Notes under the pieces: model-generated
Databases searched by the model: none
What the model was told of the DNA's origin: nothing
The model's input: the letters and a program-made list of their open reading frames with translations, nothing else
Translations under genes and position numbers: made by a program
Part shown: positions 38,620 through 50,000 of the stretch, one piece after another
Position numbering within the stretch: position 1 is the stretch's first letter
Layout: every line of letters begins with the position of its first letter
Source: Balanoglossus misakiensis
Lineage: Eukaryota > Hemichordata
Length of the DNA: 64,000 nt
Reading direction: 5' to 3'
Assembly: GCA_040954595.2 (NCBI GenBank)
Contig: CM082586.2
Location: forward strand, 5,952,001-6,016,000

Positions 38620-40135
38620 CAGAACGTCTGGTGGCTCTTTACCACATCACTTGACCAGTTTTATCAACGTCTGGCTGCCTACTTTTCAATTTTTGCGTGC
38701 TTTATTTGTATGTGACAATTGTTGATTTTCGAATTCATCAGGAGAAGATACATTCTGTCTGTTGCCGAATACATCGGACAATTTAGAAAGCGACGTTCTA
38801 CTGAGTGACTGAAAACCCAAACGTACACGATTGAAATTTTGACGTTCAAAGAGAACGCTATCGTTGCTAACCATGCACGTTGCCTGTTTTCGTTTAATCG
38901 CTGCATATACAGGACAGACTCTCATCTCGGGAAATGGGGGTGCAAAGTAGAGGCCTCAGTATTTCTCGTAGATCCATGTGGCCAACAACCTAAAATAACG
39001 CTGACATTTTTATACCACAGAAATGTTGCAATTTTCTTTCAGGCTACATGACAAATTAAACTTTGTAACAATGTATAGTACTGGGCTCAACTGCCTACGC
39101 AAGTTTGTTACATTTTACGCAAAGTAAACTCTAAGTGCGCATTGAAAATCTCACGGAACCTCTGGGCTATGTTCAAATATAAGGCGTTATTTTTTGGTAG
39201 TGGGAGCTCCGGGTAGAACAGTTAGCCATGGTATGGGTTGAGGGGATCAACTGGGATGGCGAGTACATGTTGTAAATACGGGGTTCCTATCTTGCCATGC
39301 AGGGGTGCAGTGTGCGGCATGGCGAGTCACGTGACGCGTCTGCAAAGCGAAGAGAACCCAGATACATGAGATAGCAGAGAAAGTAGGCGTGCAGTTAGTA
39401 TTTTTGTATCCGTCCTGATTATTTTCTGTATTTTGATGTTATTTCAGATTCTGCGGACTATCGAGCGAGGCTTGTGCAACAATAAATGGATGGAGTGATC
39501 ATAATTAAATCAAGTAATGGTGACAAGATTACAAGAAGTTGCGTTTAAGGTGGGATAACTGTTTTTTCTGGATATAAAGTACTATCTGGCGACGGCCAAC
39601 GTTTCAGGAACCTGAGGTCCGACTGTCCTTTAAAGATAGTTTCGCCTCCAGTCAGTGTTCTGCTCGATACGTTTATATATGCCACTGTCGTGTAGGGACC
39701 TGTCCCTATACTCAAACACAACACTCTTCAAAAAGGCCGGGACTAAGACCAAAAACCCATCGTCACGTCGCCATCCTCACACACACTCAATTTGTAACAA
39801 TACACAAGGGCCCGGGACATAAAGACACCCCTGGAAACTAGCCGATAAAAACGAATGACACAGCGCAAAGACGTGTGAAAGTCTCCCAAGTCTGCAAATG
39901 AGGCCGCACTTTTCGTACGGGGGGAACCGCTCACTACAAACTGCCTCCAAGTTGGCCATGGCGGAGAGACCTAAACACACACGTCCCGACTGTGCTGGAC
40001 CCCACACTCACTCGAAAATTCACTCAATCCGCTCACTCTCAGGCGACTACGAACCCCAACAGACCAAATGCCCCGCCAAAAATTCCGACACACTTGTCGC
40101 AAAACCTCTGGCTAGATGGGCTACCCTGTCCGGGC
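38620..40135. other. No confident gene; part GC/CpG-richer
   Basis: From about 39290 the base composition becomes richer in G+C and CpG, including CACGTG near 39330 and GGCGCCGG near 40171. This suggests a promoter-type island. Open frames on both strands (for example a minus ATG in good context at about 39963 beginning MANLEAV) lack a convincing continuation. Confidence 0.4.
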
Positions 40136-40140
40136 CTCCC

Positions 40141-40148
40141 ATATATAA
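40141..40148 (+). promoter_or_regulatory. TATATAAG box in a CpG-rich region
   Basis: A canonical TATATAAG on the plus strand about 95 bases before an ATG at 40242. It could drive plus-strand transcription, although the overlapping minus-strand frame looks more protein-like. Function unproven. Confidence 0.35.
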
Positions 40149-40306
40149 GAAAAGGGAAAATCCGGCACGCGGCGCCGGCGGAGTTGTTGATCGTCGGATA
40201 CAGCCGTCCCACCCGACTTCACGCCTACCCAACCCCTAGACATGACACGGAGTGACCAAGATCTCGGGTCGATCGAGTCAACTGTCAAAGTGAATCTTGC
40301 ACGGAT

Positions 40307-40687
40307 TCACACAACCGAGCAGATGCTTCGGTCTGCTTCTCCATCGAGATCTCCCTCTAAAATGTCTTGGCGCATGCGCACTGTACTATCGCCGTACACA
40401 ACCTCGTTCCACGACAATATAACTGAGCCTACAAAATTATTATATGTCCGCGTGTCTCTTGCCAACCAGGTGCCCTTGCAAGAATCTATACCCCTCGTAA
40501 AACGAAGCGGCTTTGCTGTCACAGACAGTGTGCTCTTAAAATCAACATGCACATAATTTCCTTCCATAGCCAGTTTGTCTACTGCAGATAAGACGACTTC
40601 TGCGTCAGCGTGATCAATAGACCGAGATACGGAACACAGAATAGATAACATGACTTTGAGCAGAAGGATGTATGGGCCTAGATACAT
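40307..40687 (-). CDS. Putative secreted protein, unrecognised (126 aa)
   Basis: An ATG at 40687 opens 126 codons to TGA. The N-terminus is a plausible signal peptide (MYLG, then a Leu/Ile/Val-rich core ending near SVSRS at 19-23). The rest alternates hydrophobic and polar residues like a beta-rich secreted domain (pieces VHVDFKSTLSVTAKP and SVILSWNEVVYG) and has two cysteines. Purine-first codons predominate, which favours this strand over the overlapping plus-strand frame at 40242-40556. It may be a complete single-exon gene or a first exon with an unrecognised donor. No family is recognised. Confidence 0.4.
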   Translation of the reverse strand: MYLGPYILLLKVMLSILCSVSRSIDHADAEVVLSAVDKLAMEGNYVHVDFKSTLSVTAKPLRFTRGIDSCKGTWLARDTRTYNNFVGSVILSWNEVVYGDSTVRMRQDILEGDLDGEADRSICSVV

Positions 40688-40911
40688 GTTAGAGAGCAAC
40701 TGTATTTAAATTGAACGATGACATGCTTTGCGGCAGACTTTTTACCGCCCGATAAAGATTCCCGTGAGGAATAAGGCTATTTCTAGAAAATCAATTTGAT
40801 GCGCTTTCAATTAGCTTGATTTGTCTTCTGTGTGCTTTTAATTTTGTCTTGAGCGACACATCATCAAAGCGATGTGCTTGATATATGTGTCTTGTGCTAG
40901 TCCACTCACTG

Positions 40912-41050
40912 TTTGCCATGAGATGTTCTCTTGTAGCTCGGGCTGGAGCATTTCTCGCAAGCATAGGTTGGTCCTCGTCCTGTCCCTGCGGCTGTGGGCA
41001 TTAGTCCCATACCACTTTTGTGTCTGACAGTTCTGATAATCACCAGTATG
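40912..41050 (-). other. Candidate exon, unrecognised
   Basis: A minus-strand open segment encodes a basic/polar peptide with piece LREMLQPELQENISWQT and ends at a consensus donor ACA|GTGAGT. Boundaries are approximate; the acceptor could be GATTATCAG near 41035. It may join the frame at 41117-41323, but that is unproven. Confidence 0.25.
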
Positions 41051-41116
41051 AAGGGTCATTTGCATAAATTCCCAACTTTCATTTAAGGTGGTATTCGTTT
41101 TAGTGTGATTCCTGGT

Positions 41117-41345
41117 TCACAGATGCAGTCTGTCACAGTTCCAGTCGTTTGGATTGTAGCAGGTGCCAAAGCACATGATCCATGGCTTCAAAGATTTACA
41201 GAGAAAGAAATATACAGTCGCTCCATAGTAAACGCACCATTTCTGCATTTTAAATACCACAGCTAGACGCACATCGTTTGCCAGACACTCAATTTGATTC
41301 GGGCTATGTATTACTGAGTACACACGTGGATACGGATAGACTGCG
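41117..41345 (-). other. Candidate cysteine-rich exon, unrecognised
   Basis: The minus-strand frame is open after a possible acceptor AATCGCAG. It encodes about 73 residues rich in Cys and Trp (pieces KWCVYYGATVYFFLC, MCFGTCYNPNDWNCD) and stops at TGA, 41117. Six cysteines suggest an extracellular fragment. There is no start codon with a signal peptide. It may belong with neighbouring minus-strand frames or be a decayed gene. Confidence 0.25.
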
Positions 41346-41665
41346 ATTCAGGAATCGCGGCACTATAATATGCAGAAAACCATTTCCATGTCTCCCCATC
41401 GTCTGATGGCGGTGAACGTACTGTCATAAACAAACGTTTGTCATTCATTGATTGAGAATGTTATCCATGCAGCAAAACCAGGAAACGAGGTTTAGCCAGA
41501 AAGATTGTCTTTATTTTCTGAATACTGACGTGTACGCATCTAAAGCAGGGGATTTACAGGAAATAGGCGTACTGAATTAACACAAGCCGTTTCGCTTCTA
41601 GTGAGGAGCGAGCTACAGGAGGAAGTCTCATGAATGAATATACATGTACTTACAGCTGAAACGAG

Positions 41666-41769
41666 CATACATACATACATACATACATACATACATACAT
41701 ACATACATACATACATACATACATACATACATACATACATACATACATACATACATACATACATACATA
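41666..41769 (+). repeat. (ACAT)n microsatellite
   Basis: About 26 pure CATA units, the same motif as the array at 36374-36535. Confidence 0.97.
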
Positions 41770-42172
41770 GCAAATCGGACTTAAAGTATCATCAGTCAGT
41801 ACCTATAACAAGGAATAACAATCAATGATAAGATTTGATGACTAAACAGGCCTGACAGATTGCCATAATTGTACTACACAGTCATTGTGGTGCTGTACAT
41901 CGGTACGCAGCACATTGAACACCGCGGTATGTATGCTTTTAAAAGAGAAACTATATAAGGTTCTGAGACAGGCAGAAACATCAAACTCTGTCACGATCAC
42001 AACACGATGTTCACAACAATGTATGCAACCATTTCCTCACAACACTGGACATGCGCAGCGGCCCCTGTCACCATGTACCATCCCTGCTATCACAGACCTG
42101 TACCACAAGGCCATGTCAGTGTCCCCAGTGCCAGGGTCTTTCAAGGGAGGGCCCGCTGCAGTAGCGATTTGT

Positions 42173-42189
42173 ATTTTTTTTTTTTTTTA
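42173..42189 (+). repeat. Poly(T) run
   Basis: A 17-base T run, about 95 bases beyond the stop of receptor A on its downstream side. Read on the gene's strand it is poly(A), within the likely 3'UTR or just past it. Confidence 0.9.
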
Positions 42190-42282
42190 TGCTTCGCTTT
42201 TTTTGGTCTATCAATTTTCTGCATCGGCGCTGCACAATGACGTCGTCACTGATGTCTTTTTACATTCCACATCCAGTTTTAG

Positions 42283-42453
42283 CTACACTGCTTGCATTGG
42301 GATGTAGTTATGGTTCTTCGTGCTTCGGGAGCCTGGTCCAATATTTACTGTCGTGTTCGTTGTGTTAGATGCCGTAGTCGTTTCGTAGTACGGCGAGGTG
42401 ACTTGGATGCCTATAGCCTGCTTCATCCTGTACATTAATCTCCCGGCGTCTTT
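42283..42453 (-). CDS. Receptor A exon 4 (cytoplasmic tail)
   Basis: Codes residues 332-387 and the stop. The acceptor is TTCTCCTTCCAG. The tail starts KDAGRLMYRMKQA and becomes Thr/Asn/Ser-rich, offering potential kinase sites. Confidence 0.85.
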   Translation of the reverse strand, partial: KDAGRLMYRMKQAIGIQVTSPYYETTTASNTTNTTVNIGPGSRSTKNHNYIPMQAV

Positions 42454-45032
42454 CTGGAAGGAGAACAAATACATGTACGGAAGTATTGATTGAGCCGAAA
42501 CAAACGTCCCCTGTCAGGGCGCGTGTCTGCCCTCCTTTCTATCTCTCTCTTGCCCCCTCTCCAGCCCTCCCTCCATCTCCCCACGATTTGGAGAATAACA
42601 CTCAATCACGCACTCATTCATTCTCTCTCTCTCTCACCTGACTTTAATTAGATTTAGCTTTACAGCACTTACCTTGAACTTGTCGCTAAGGAACACATAC
42701 ACGATAGGATTGAAGACACTATCGGAAAAGATGAGCCATATGAATATGCAGGCGCGCGCCGTTATCGTTGCTTCGGCGTGCGTTCGGAGGTATTCGGGGT
42801 TGTATGTGACAACGAATACATTGTAGATGTTCAGGGGAAGCCAGCACACGCCAAACAGGATTACAAGGGCCACGATTGTGCGTACAGCCTGCAGAAATCA
42901 AACACGTCATTGCCAGTGGTTTATATTTACTGCATCAAATTTGATTATGCTGGCTCAAGATCTCCATACCTTGTGTGTGAGTCTATCTAAAACACACTGG
43001 GTATGGAGACCAGGGCCTGATGGCGTTATGTTAGTCACCAACTAATTTGACTCCTGCACTAGTAAACGCATGTTCCATGAAAAGCGCTCGGCTGTTCAAA
43101 TATATCTGTATACGTAATACGTACCTTACGGTTGGCCATCCTCTGTTCCTTGTCCCGCCTCTCGTCGACTTGACCGGGCAGGGTTCGCGCCCACAGCTTG
43201 GAGGCCACCATGCAGTAGCATCCGCACAGTATGGCGAGCGGTATCAGGTACGTCAGGGCGAACGTCAGCCACACGTAGATCTCCCTGCTCTCGTTTCCCG
43301 GCCAGTCCTCGTTGCACTTGGCGGTCGTCGCGTTTTCGCCGGTCTGGTACTCCACGTACGAGTTGTACACGATCTTGGGACTGGCCATGCCCATCGCCAC
43401 TGCCCAAATCACCACGACGATGACCAGCTTCTGGTCCTTCGAGATCCTCCTTCCCAACGGCGACAGGACCACGCGGCACCGATCTACGCCGATGACCACA
43501 ACGGTGTATATGCTGACTATTTGTGATGTCTTAAAATAGAAAGAGAGAAATGAGGTGGAAAGCTTTTATTAATGATCATGTCAGAATGTCATATGTCATT
43601 TTAGGTATATATCTACATATCTGTACATTCAAAGGAGTAAGGCGGAGGAATTCATCGGTGAAATAAGTACAGTGTGTAGTGCATAAATAAACCCTAGTGT
43701 TTTAAAGAGCCTTATCTTTACCTGTATTAGGCGTTATGAAGTAACCTGTCTTCTGTCTATACCGGTATTTCCTCGCCGCGATTAATAATCGACCGTAGAC
43801 AAACAAAGCAATGCCCTTATATTTTCAAACATGTCCCGTTTTAGACATATTCAAATGAATTCATGACTGAATTAGAACAATAGCGAATTAACAGATATAT
43901 GGGTTTTTATGTCGCGGATTGACATTTAATTATTACACATTCGAAACGTCGTGTCGTTGTTGTTGTTGTTGCTGGTGCTGGTGCTGCTGCTGCTGTTGTT
44001 GTTGTTGTTGTTGTACTTATAAGACAAGTAAAGACAAGTAAATGGTTTCTGGAGCACAGTAGAAGCGATGATTTTGATGCTTTATTTTCAAAATATACAA
44101 TTTGATTCAATTTACACAGCAGTTTTCTACATACATCATCGTTTTCATTAATATTGAATTCTAATTTTCTTGATTGCATTGATCTATTTACTAAATAACG
44201 GAATTGCCCATACTCAGCCAATAGCTCTGTCGGCATGGACATAAGTTTGTCACATGTATTTTAGCCTAAAATCCATCATTAAGAATTTTAAGGCTAATAT
44301 CTTCATAGGCTTGCTAAACAAAAGACCAGATCATTGGAAATGCTTTAGCGAAAATTAATCTTAGTTTCTACAACAAGTGTCAGTACGATACTTATATAAA
44401 TAGTGCGATACGATGACAGTAACTGTTCAATTACGCACTTCATTAATTTTAAGTGGTTATAATAAAACACACGAAGAGATCTGTAGTACAGTTTCCAGGG
44501 TGACCATCAAAGATACCTTTCCGTTGTAATAGAAGGAAAGCGTATGGATATGTGTGAACTTCGCCCACTGTCTGTCTATGGATATGAGTTTATGAAAACC
44601 GCCAGTGCTAGTATGAATGTAAGCCGTTTCCGTCCCGTGTTACATTAAAAGAGTCCTTACCTTCTGTGCGAAGGGGATTATGGTGCACATGACTTCTCCG
44701 AAGATCCACTCGGACATCATCGTGTACGCGAAGAGGAAGGGCAGACAGAGAAGGCCCAGACTCCAGTCAGACAACGCCAAGTTCAACATCAGGCTGTTCA
44801 GCGGCTGCTTGCGTTTCTTGCCGCACGTCATCACGCTCATGACGACGCAGTTGCCGATGCAGGAGACGGCGACGCATACTGCGAAAATGCTGGTCAAGAT
44901 GACGACCACATGAGTCTCCAGTTTCGTGTACGTGAAGTAATGGGTATCGTTATAATAAGAATAACTGTACGATTCATCATCATGATCGTCGAACAAAGCG
45001 AGATCATCTTCGATTGATTGGTAGTCGGCCAT
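42283..45032 (-). CDS. Family A GPCR, receptor A (387 aa, 4 exons)
   Basis: Exons (minus): 44661-45032, 43125-43529, 42673-42888, 42283-42453, joined by three phase-0 GT-AG introns. Landmarks: Tyr/Asp-rich N-terminus with an N-glycosylation site (NDT, 28); Asn61 in TM1; LSD, Asp89 in TM2; WIFG 109-112; Cys116 and Cys196 as the conserved TM3-ECL2 disulfide; Trp166 in TM4; Pro221 in TM5; CWLP 274-277 in TM6; NPIVY 319-323 in TM7. ECL2 carries NAT and NES sites. The E/DRY position reads DRC (140-142), which is unusual. The 56-residue tail is Thr/Asn-rich without a clear palmitoylation cysteine. The layout fits a G-protein-coupled peptide receptor in the plasma membrane. I cannot name the ligand. 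It is a tandem paralogue of the receptor at 58274-60023. Confidence 0.92.
42673..42888 (-). CDS. Receptor A exon 3 (TM6-TM7)
   Basis: Codes residues 260-331 between acceptor GATTTCTGCAG and donor AAG|GTAAGT. It includes CWLPL, the ECL3 stretch YNPEYL and NPIVY followed by the helix-8 start FLSDKFK. Confidence 0.93.
43125..43529 (-). CDS. Receptor A exon 2 (TM3 to ICL3)
   Basis: Codes residues 125-259 from acceptor ATTTTAAG to donor AAG|GTACGT. It holds the DRC triplet, TM4, ECL2 with Cys196, TM5, and an ICL3 rich in Arg/Lys/Glu. It is clearly GC-richer than the surrounding introns. Confidence 0.92.
43955..44014 (+). repeat. (TTG)n/(CTG)n trinucleotide array in receptor A intron 1
   Basis: Mixed TTG, CTG and GTG units over 60 bases inside the intron between exons 1 and 2. 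Confidence 0.93.
44661..45032 (-). CDS. Receptor A exon 1 (N-terminus to early TM3)
   Basis: Codes residues 1-124. ATG at 45032 is the first in-frame start, with no alternative upstream in good context. It covers the acidic tyrosine-rich N-terminus, TM1, TM2, ECL1 and the start of TM3, and ends PFAQK at AAG|GTAAGG. Confidence 0.92.
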
Positions 45033-47040
45033 TGGGTCCCGGTTTTCGCTTGGCTAGTACTAGTAGTAGGCAAAATGTGTACGAACGACAGGGCTCACCA
45101 CCAATAGATCCAAAGTTACACTGGATATGGTTCGTTAGAAGTGACGTCGGTTGGTCAAGGCTTCTCTAACTGACAGAGACCGCCTGATAAAATGCGCACA
45201 CGCGCGGGTGATCAAGCATTATTCAAAGAAAACTCTTCCAATTGGTGTTTAAAATGTCAAACAAATTGACTACGTGAACTTTGCTCCACGCCTATCTCCG
45301 GCGTACCCGCATTTTGTTTTATTATCCCGCCGTCCGTGTATGGTAATGGCCGCCCAGTTGTATGCAAAGTAGCACAAACAGACAGCTACTGTATTCTGAC
45401 CAGGTAATGATAGATTTCCTGTCGCAGTGGTAGCGGCACTCAAATCAGTCAGTTACTTTCTTCTCAAGTGAACGAAATTCACTCGACTCCCTTAGAGTAG
45501 CCAAACAGACACTGACCATAAGTGTATGTTATTTGTCGGTTTAGGCTTTTCCTTTACACTTGAACAGTCATGCCTGGAATAGAAAAAGATACTAGCGTCA
45601 ATGACACTGTGCTTCCATATAATTGAACAGGATTACATTCATCTGCGCCCATATACTGCAGGTATGCAGTTAACGTCGATATTGGCTCTCGTACTGATCA
45701 AATCCAACGGGCATTCCGAGGAATTGTTCAAATGCTTACTGAAGTCATTGGTATCACGGGGTGTGAACGATAGAATGTAGCCCCAAAATCAATACACAGC
45801 CCAACCTTACAGTCCATGGTACTCCCCTCTATTAAATTAGACATCCCACCCACCCCTTCCCAACCCGTTTACTTCTTTCACTCCCATTATACCGCATATC
45901 TTTCGGGGGGTTTTTGCAACCCATTTTTGAGCTTAGCTATAGCTACACCCTACAATGTACATGTTCATTATGCTATGTCTTGACCAGGAAATACTTGTCA
46001 GGGCTATATCGCCCCGTGTGACATATAAGGATGTACGATCGGTAAAATTGAAAGTATTGCCTTTTCTTTTATAGCAACCCTCCATGGCAAACCCTTCAAG
46101 GGATAACGTGCACTGGTTGTTGTGTTTGATAGCGCATAGATCCAAAACTGAAACGGGCACAATATCGCAATATCAGTCCAATATGCCCCGATAATGAATA
46201 GTCGATACTTTAATTAAGGTAAAAACCGTTGTCTAGACAAATTAATAATTTATACACGGCCACATTGTCCTTGTGTACGTAAGATACACATTGTAGTTTG
46301 TCACTTAGTCTAATTAGTTATTTGGAAGAAATGGTTTAAATTCAGCTGACAACAACAAGCATAGAGACGACTAACATGCGTGTACGCCGATACATCATCT
46401 CGCTCGCCCGCATAGCACAGAAACCAACACGGTTCATGTATTGGTTTGTGCGTCACACCGTGAAATATCTCATCCATCTGCAATGGAAAACCGGAAATAG
46501 GAAAGAATGCATATTCCGGGTAATTGGGACATGACCTATTACATTCTATATCTCCAAACATACCTGGAGAAAATCCTCTGGTGCCGATACTCATGACGCT
46601 TCCCTCGAAATAGCCCGATACATCATATTAATGAACGTCCGTGGTGACATTTCGCAGAATGTATTTAGAATAAGAGGATAATACGGCGCTGCAATTCAGT
46701 AACGCCTTAATCCTGACGGCCATTCTAGTGCTGAAGGATTTTGCACTCAGCTGTTTGTAATACATTTGTTGCCTGTTATGGATGTGTTGCTAATCCTGAC
46801 ATGTCAGAACCAATTATAAATGCTGAATTGATTCTTTGCTCAAATATAGACCATTTCGAGTACCCTGGGCTACCTATCTGTCAGTGTCATTAAAGCCCCA
46901 ACAACTGCCATTTTTAAAATTATTTTCATGATTTTACTTTCGGACTTAGGATGTCCCATTTCAGTGAGTTAACTGGGGGTATACACTGACAAACATATTA
47001 TCAACCTCTGACTGTGGTTGTACATTTAAATATGAACAAA
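45033..47040. other. Upstream region of receptor A
   Basis: The first few hundred bases should contain the promoter and 5'UTR of receptor A. On the minus strand ATTTTATCAGG near 45187 is TATA-like, and CTACTACTAG just upstream of the ATG could be an acceptor; neither is firm. No other gene is supported. Confidence 0.45.
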
Positions 47041-47043
47041 TTA

Positions 47044-47090
47044 AATAATAAACGGGTGCCGCACCCGCTTATTCAGCTGCCCATTGCAAG
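47044..47090 (+). repeat. Dispersed hairpin repeat, copy 1
   Basis: Contains AATAAACGGGTG, CCG, CACCCG: a 6-bp stem. It continues TTATTCAGCTGCCCATTGCA. The same stem, flank and spacing recur in inverse orientation at 62355-62412, so hairpin and flank are one repeat unit and not chance. Confidence 0.75.
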
Positions 47091-50000
47091 TGCACACAAC
47101 CATCGTGGTATGCGCACATTCCAAATAAATGGAAAAGCTGCGTGACAGCATCATCTTCCAGGGGACTGACACGGAATAAATCCTGGTATGATGACGCAAT
47201 TAAATTCACAGTGTTATTCAATAAAACAAAGAATACTTACAATAATTAGTTGGGAACAATAGAAATCCTATGCACATAATAATACAAAGACACGTACACG
47301 TACCTGTTAGACAATGCAAGGATTTCAATTAATTATCGGCCCACTTGCGACAGATTATTGTTGTCAATAACAGAGAGAGAGCAGTTCAACATATGACGCA
47401 TGTCAAACAGCTTTACTCGGAGATTCTCCAGTAATCGTCACGTATTATGCTCTTAAGTGTTTGTGCAAAGAGAGTTTAAATGTTACTTTACTAAATGATG
47501 ATGACAGGCTTGGATTATCCGTGTACACTGTACTTGTAATGACTAAGGGGCGAACCAGTTGATATCCGTGGGGGGTCTGAAAGTTTTTCGAGGGAAATAA
47601 AGATTCCAGGCAAATATCAATTGTAAAATTCAGCCAGAGAATGTATTAAAATAAAAAGATGATGACACGCTAAGGTAAAAGAAACGTACCCAAGGAGTGT
47701 ACAAAAATTGCCAGAAATTGAATCAGCGAGTAAAAAATGGTCAGTGAGCCAGTTTATTCCTCGCAGCTCACGTCTTGCTACGAGGCTATGTATACATATA
47801 TACCCTGGTGCTCGCTTGACGCAGGCTTCGTTCAGCCGAGCTTCGCTCGCCCGTAAAGTTGCAGGCCTATATCCAATCGTGGATAAATGTGAGTGTGTTG
47901 TTGGTTTTTTGAGGAGAAGGGGGGGGGGGTCGAGAGGTGGTCTGTGACAGCTCGAGAGTCTAACTTCAGTACAGTGAAGAGCTACTGATTGAAACGGCTG
48001 TAATCCAAGTCGTGCTCACGATGAAAAGAAATGAAAGTGCAGGCTATTTGGCTAGTGTCTATAAAGGCAATAAGAACATTGTTATCTCAAATTAAATTTT
48101 GCCTGCATTTACGCCCTGAAAACTGAGTAAGTCGCAGGAGTATTGGGGATTCCAATTTGCGTGTAATTGTTTATACGAATAATCACATAAGGCTTTCACG
48201 TGCCTACTCGATATCAACGTTAAGCCAAAGACATTCCGGATATCTCAAACGTATTGCATGATGAAGTCGCCGCCAAGTGACATTTTCTCAATGTATGTTT
48301 AAATGAAATTCTAATTGATTTTGTAACTCATTTGTCTTCTACCTTCACTGTGACCTGAAATTCCCTAACGGATATTAGAACTGCCGAATGGGTTTGTTCA
48401 GATCCGCGTATTTTTAAATCACGCAATCAGAGAACAATGAAGTGGACCCGACTACTAATCGCGTTACGCTATTCCCAGGAGCAGAGCGATCATATCGGGG
48501 AGGAAGGGAAGGGACACTTGTTAGTCACAACAATTCTGATTGGCGTCGGGGGATACATTCAGATAAAAAGATTTTTTGAATTGGTTGTATTTGCATCTTA
48601 AAGGACTCTATCTCTCACCGATATCGAGCAGCCAATCTGTAGTAGATAGGTTATTGACAGTCATCTAAGATGTTATGATCATGTTCATATGCTGAGCATT
48701 GTGTGGAGTGAGCAAGGCGAAAAAACACGTCTGGATTCTAGACCAGGTGGGAGTGAGCGACAACTAGTTCGGGGTTATACACTTGAGCAGACTATCTCTG
48801 TACGTTTTAATATTAAACAGACAGATGATTGTAATTGCATAGCAGACAGGAAAGATAGCTTTCAAAGAAATGGTTTAGAATGAATTGACCCTGATTCGTT
48901 TTAATCTCTAAACGTGCCCCGGGTGTCAATTCCCGCGTACAGTATATCGGCAACTTTCACGCGCCCCCCCCCCCTTCTCTTCTACATGACCTTACATCTT
49001 GGTATTTTTCGTGTAGTATCCTAAAATGCCAAGTTTTCTGATAGTCAAAAAGTCATGTGTACCATTGTTATTGTTGACAAACACATATATCCCTACTTGA
49101 TATTCAATATAAAAACAATAACAATGCTGATTATGCAAACATGGTCTATGACGGAAAGATGAATACGGAGGACTCCACGACATATGCAAAACAGCGCTCG
49201 TCATGGTGTAAATACGCATTATAACCTTCACGGAAATAACATGGTGCCATCCCCTCTAACAAATGTCAATATATTATCTGCTTTGTTTGTAATATAGAGC
49301 TAGTTACATTCATTTACCCGTTCAGTCAGAAATCAACGTTGTTACTGGAAAGGTTATTCGGGGGACAGAATTCAAAAAATGCCAGAATAGGCCTGCAAAT
49401 TGTAAAACAGATGCATTTAAAAAAAGTCTTAAGAGAACTATCGCGGAAATGACGTAAAACTAAATCAGGCAATCTGATCGTTCAAGCTAATAAAATTACC
49501 AGTCCATGAGATGGAGAAAACATTAATGACATGACCGGCAATATCGTAAGTAACGGCACCAGCTGCCCCGGCGGAATGCATAAGCGTGCACCGATAAAAT
49601 GCCGCACACAACGCGAGTGCAAATCTCCTGTGTGATTTCACATTCTGTCAGTCACTGAACTGCTTGCCACGTATCGTCAACTTATTGAAACTCTGAGAGT
49701 CAGGAATCTGCGAAAGCAGTTACTCGTGTGAAATTGAATTCGTGCGACGGTTTGCAATTATCAAAACCAACTTCAGTAAAAGTGTGACCACAGCGCTATT
49801 TCACTGCGTATACTATTAGTTTCTCTTACCTTACGGTCATCACACGAATCCCCGGCGTTTACGTCAAGTGAGGTAGATATATCCTAAAACTGAGCTGAAG
49901 CCGATGGACATTTTCTGGATGATTAAGAATTAATCACGGTTTAAAATTAAGGGTCATCCCTCCCGTCAAATACAAATCAAGTGAGATGATATAAAGTGCG

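Noticed and set aside
41885-42307. 140-codon plus-strand frame
   Set aside because: It crosses the poly(T) run, overlaps the antisense of receptor A's last exon and has no recognisable motif.
43047-43539. 159-codon plus-strand frame and 117-codon minus frame over receptor A exon 2
   Set aside because: They are shadow frames of a GC-rich GPCR exon whose true frame has TM segments and splice sites.
46310-46594. 94-codon minus-strand ATG frame with good-looking internal splice sites
   Set aside because: Using the internal donor and acceptor leads to an immediate stop, and the unspliced frame has no motif.
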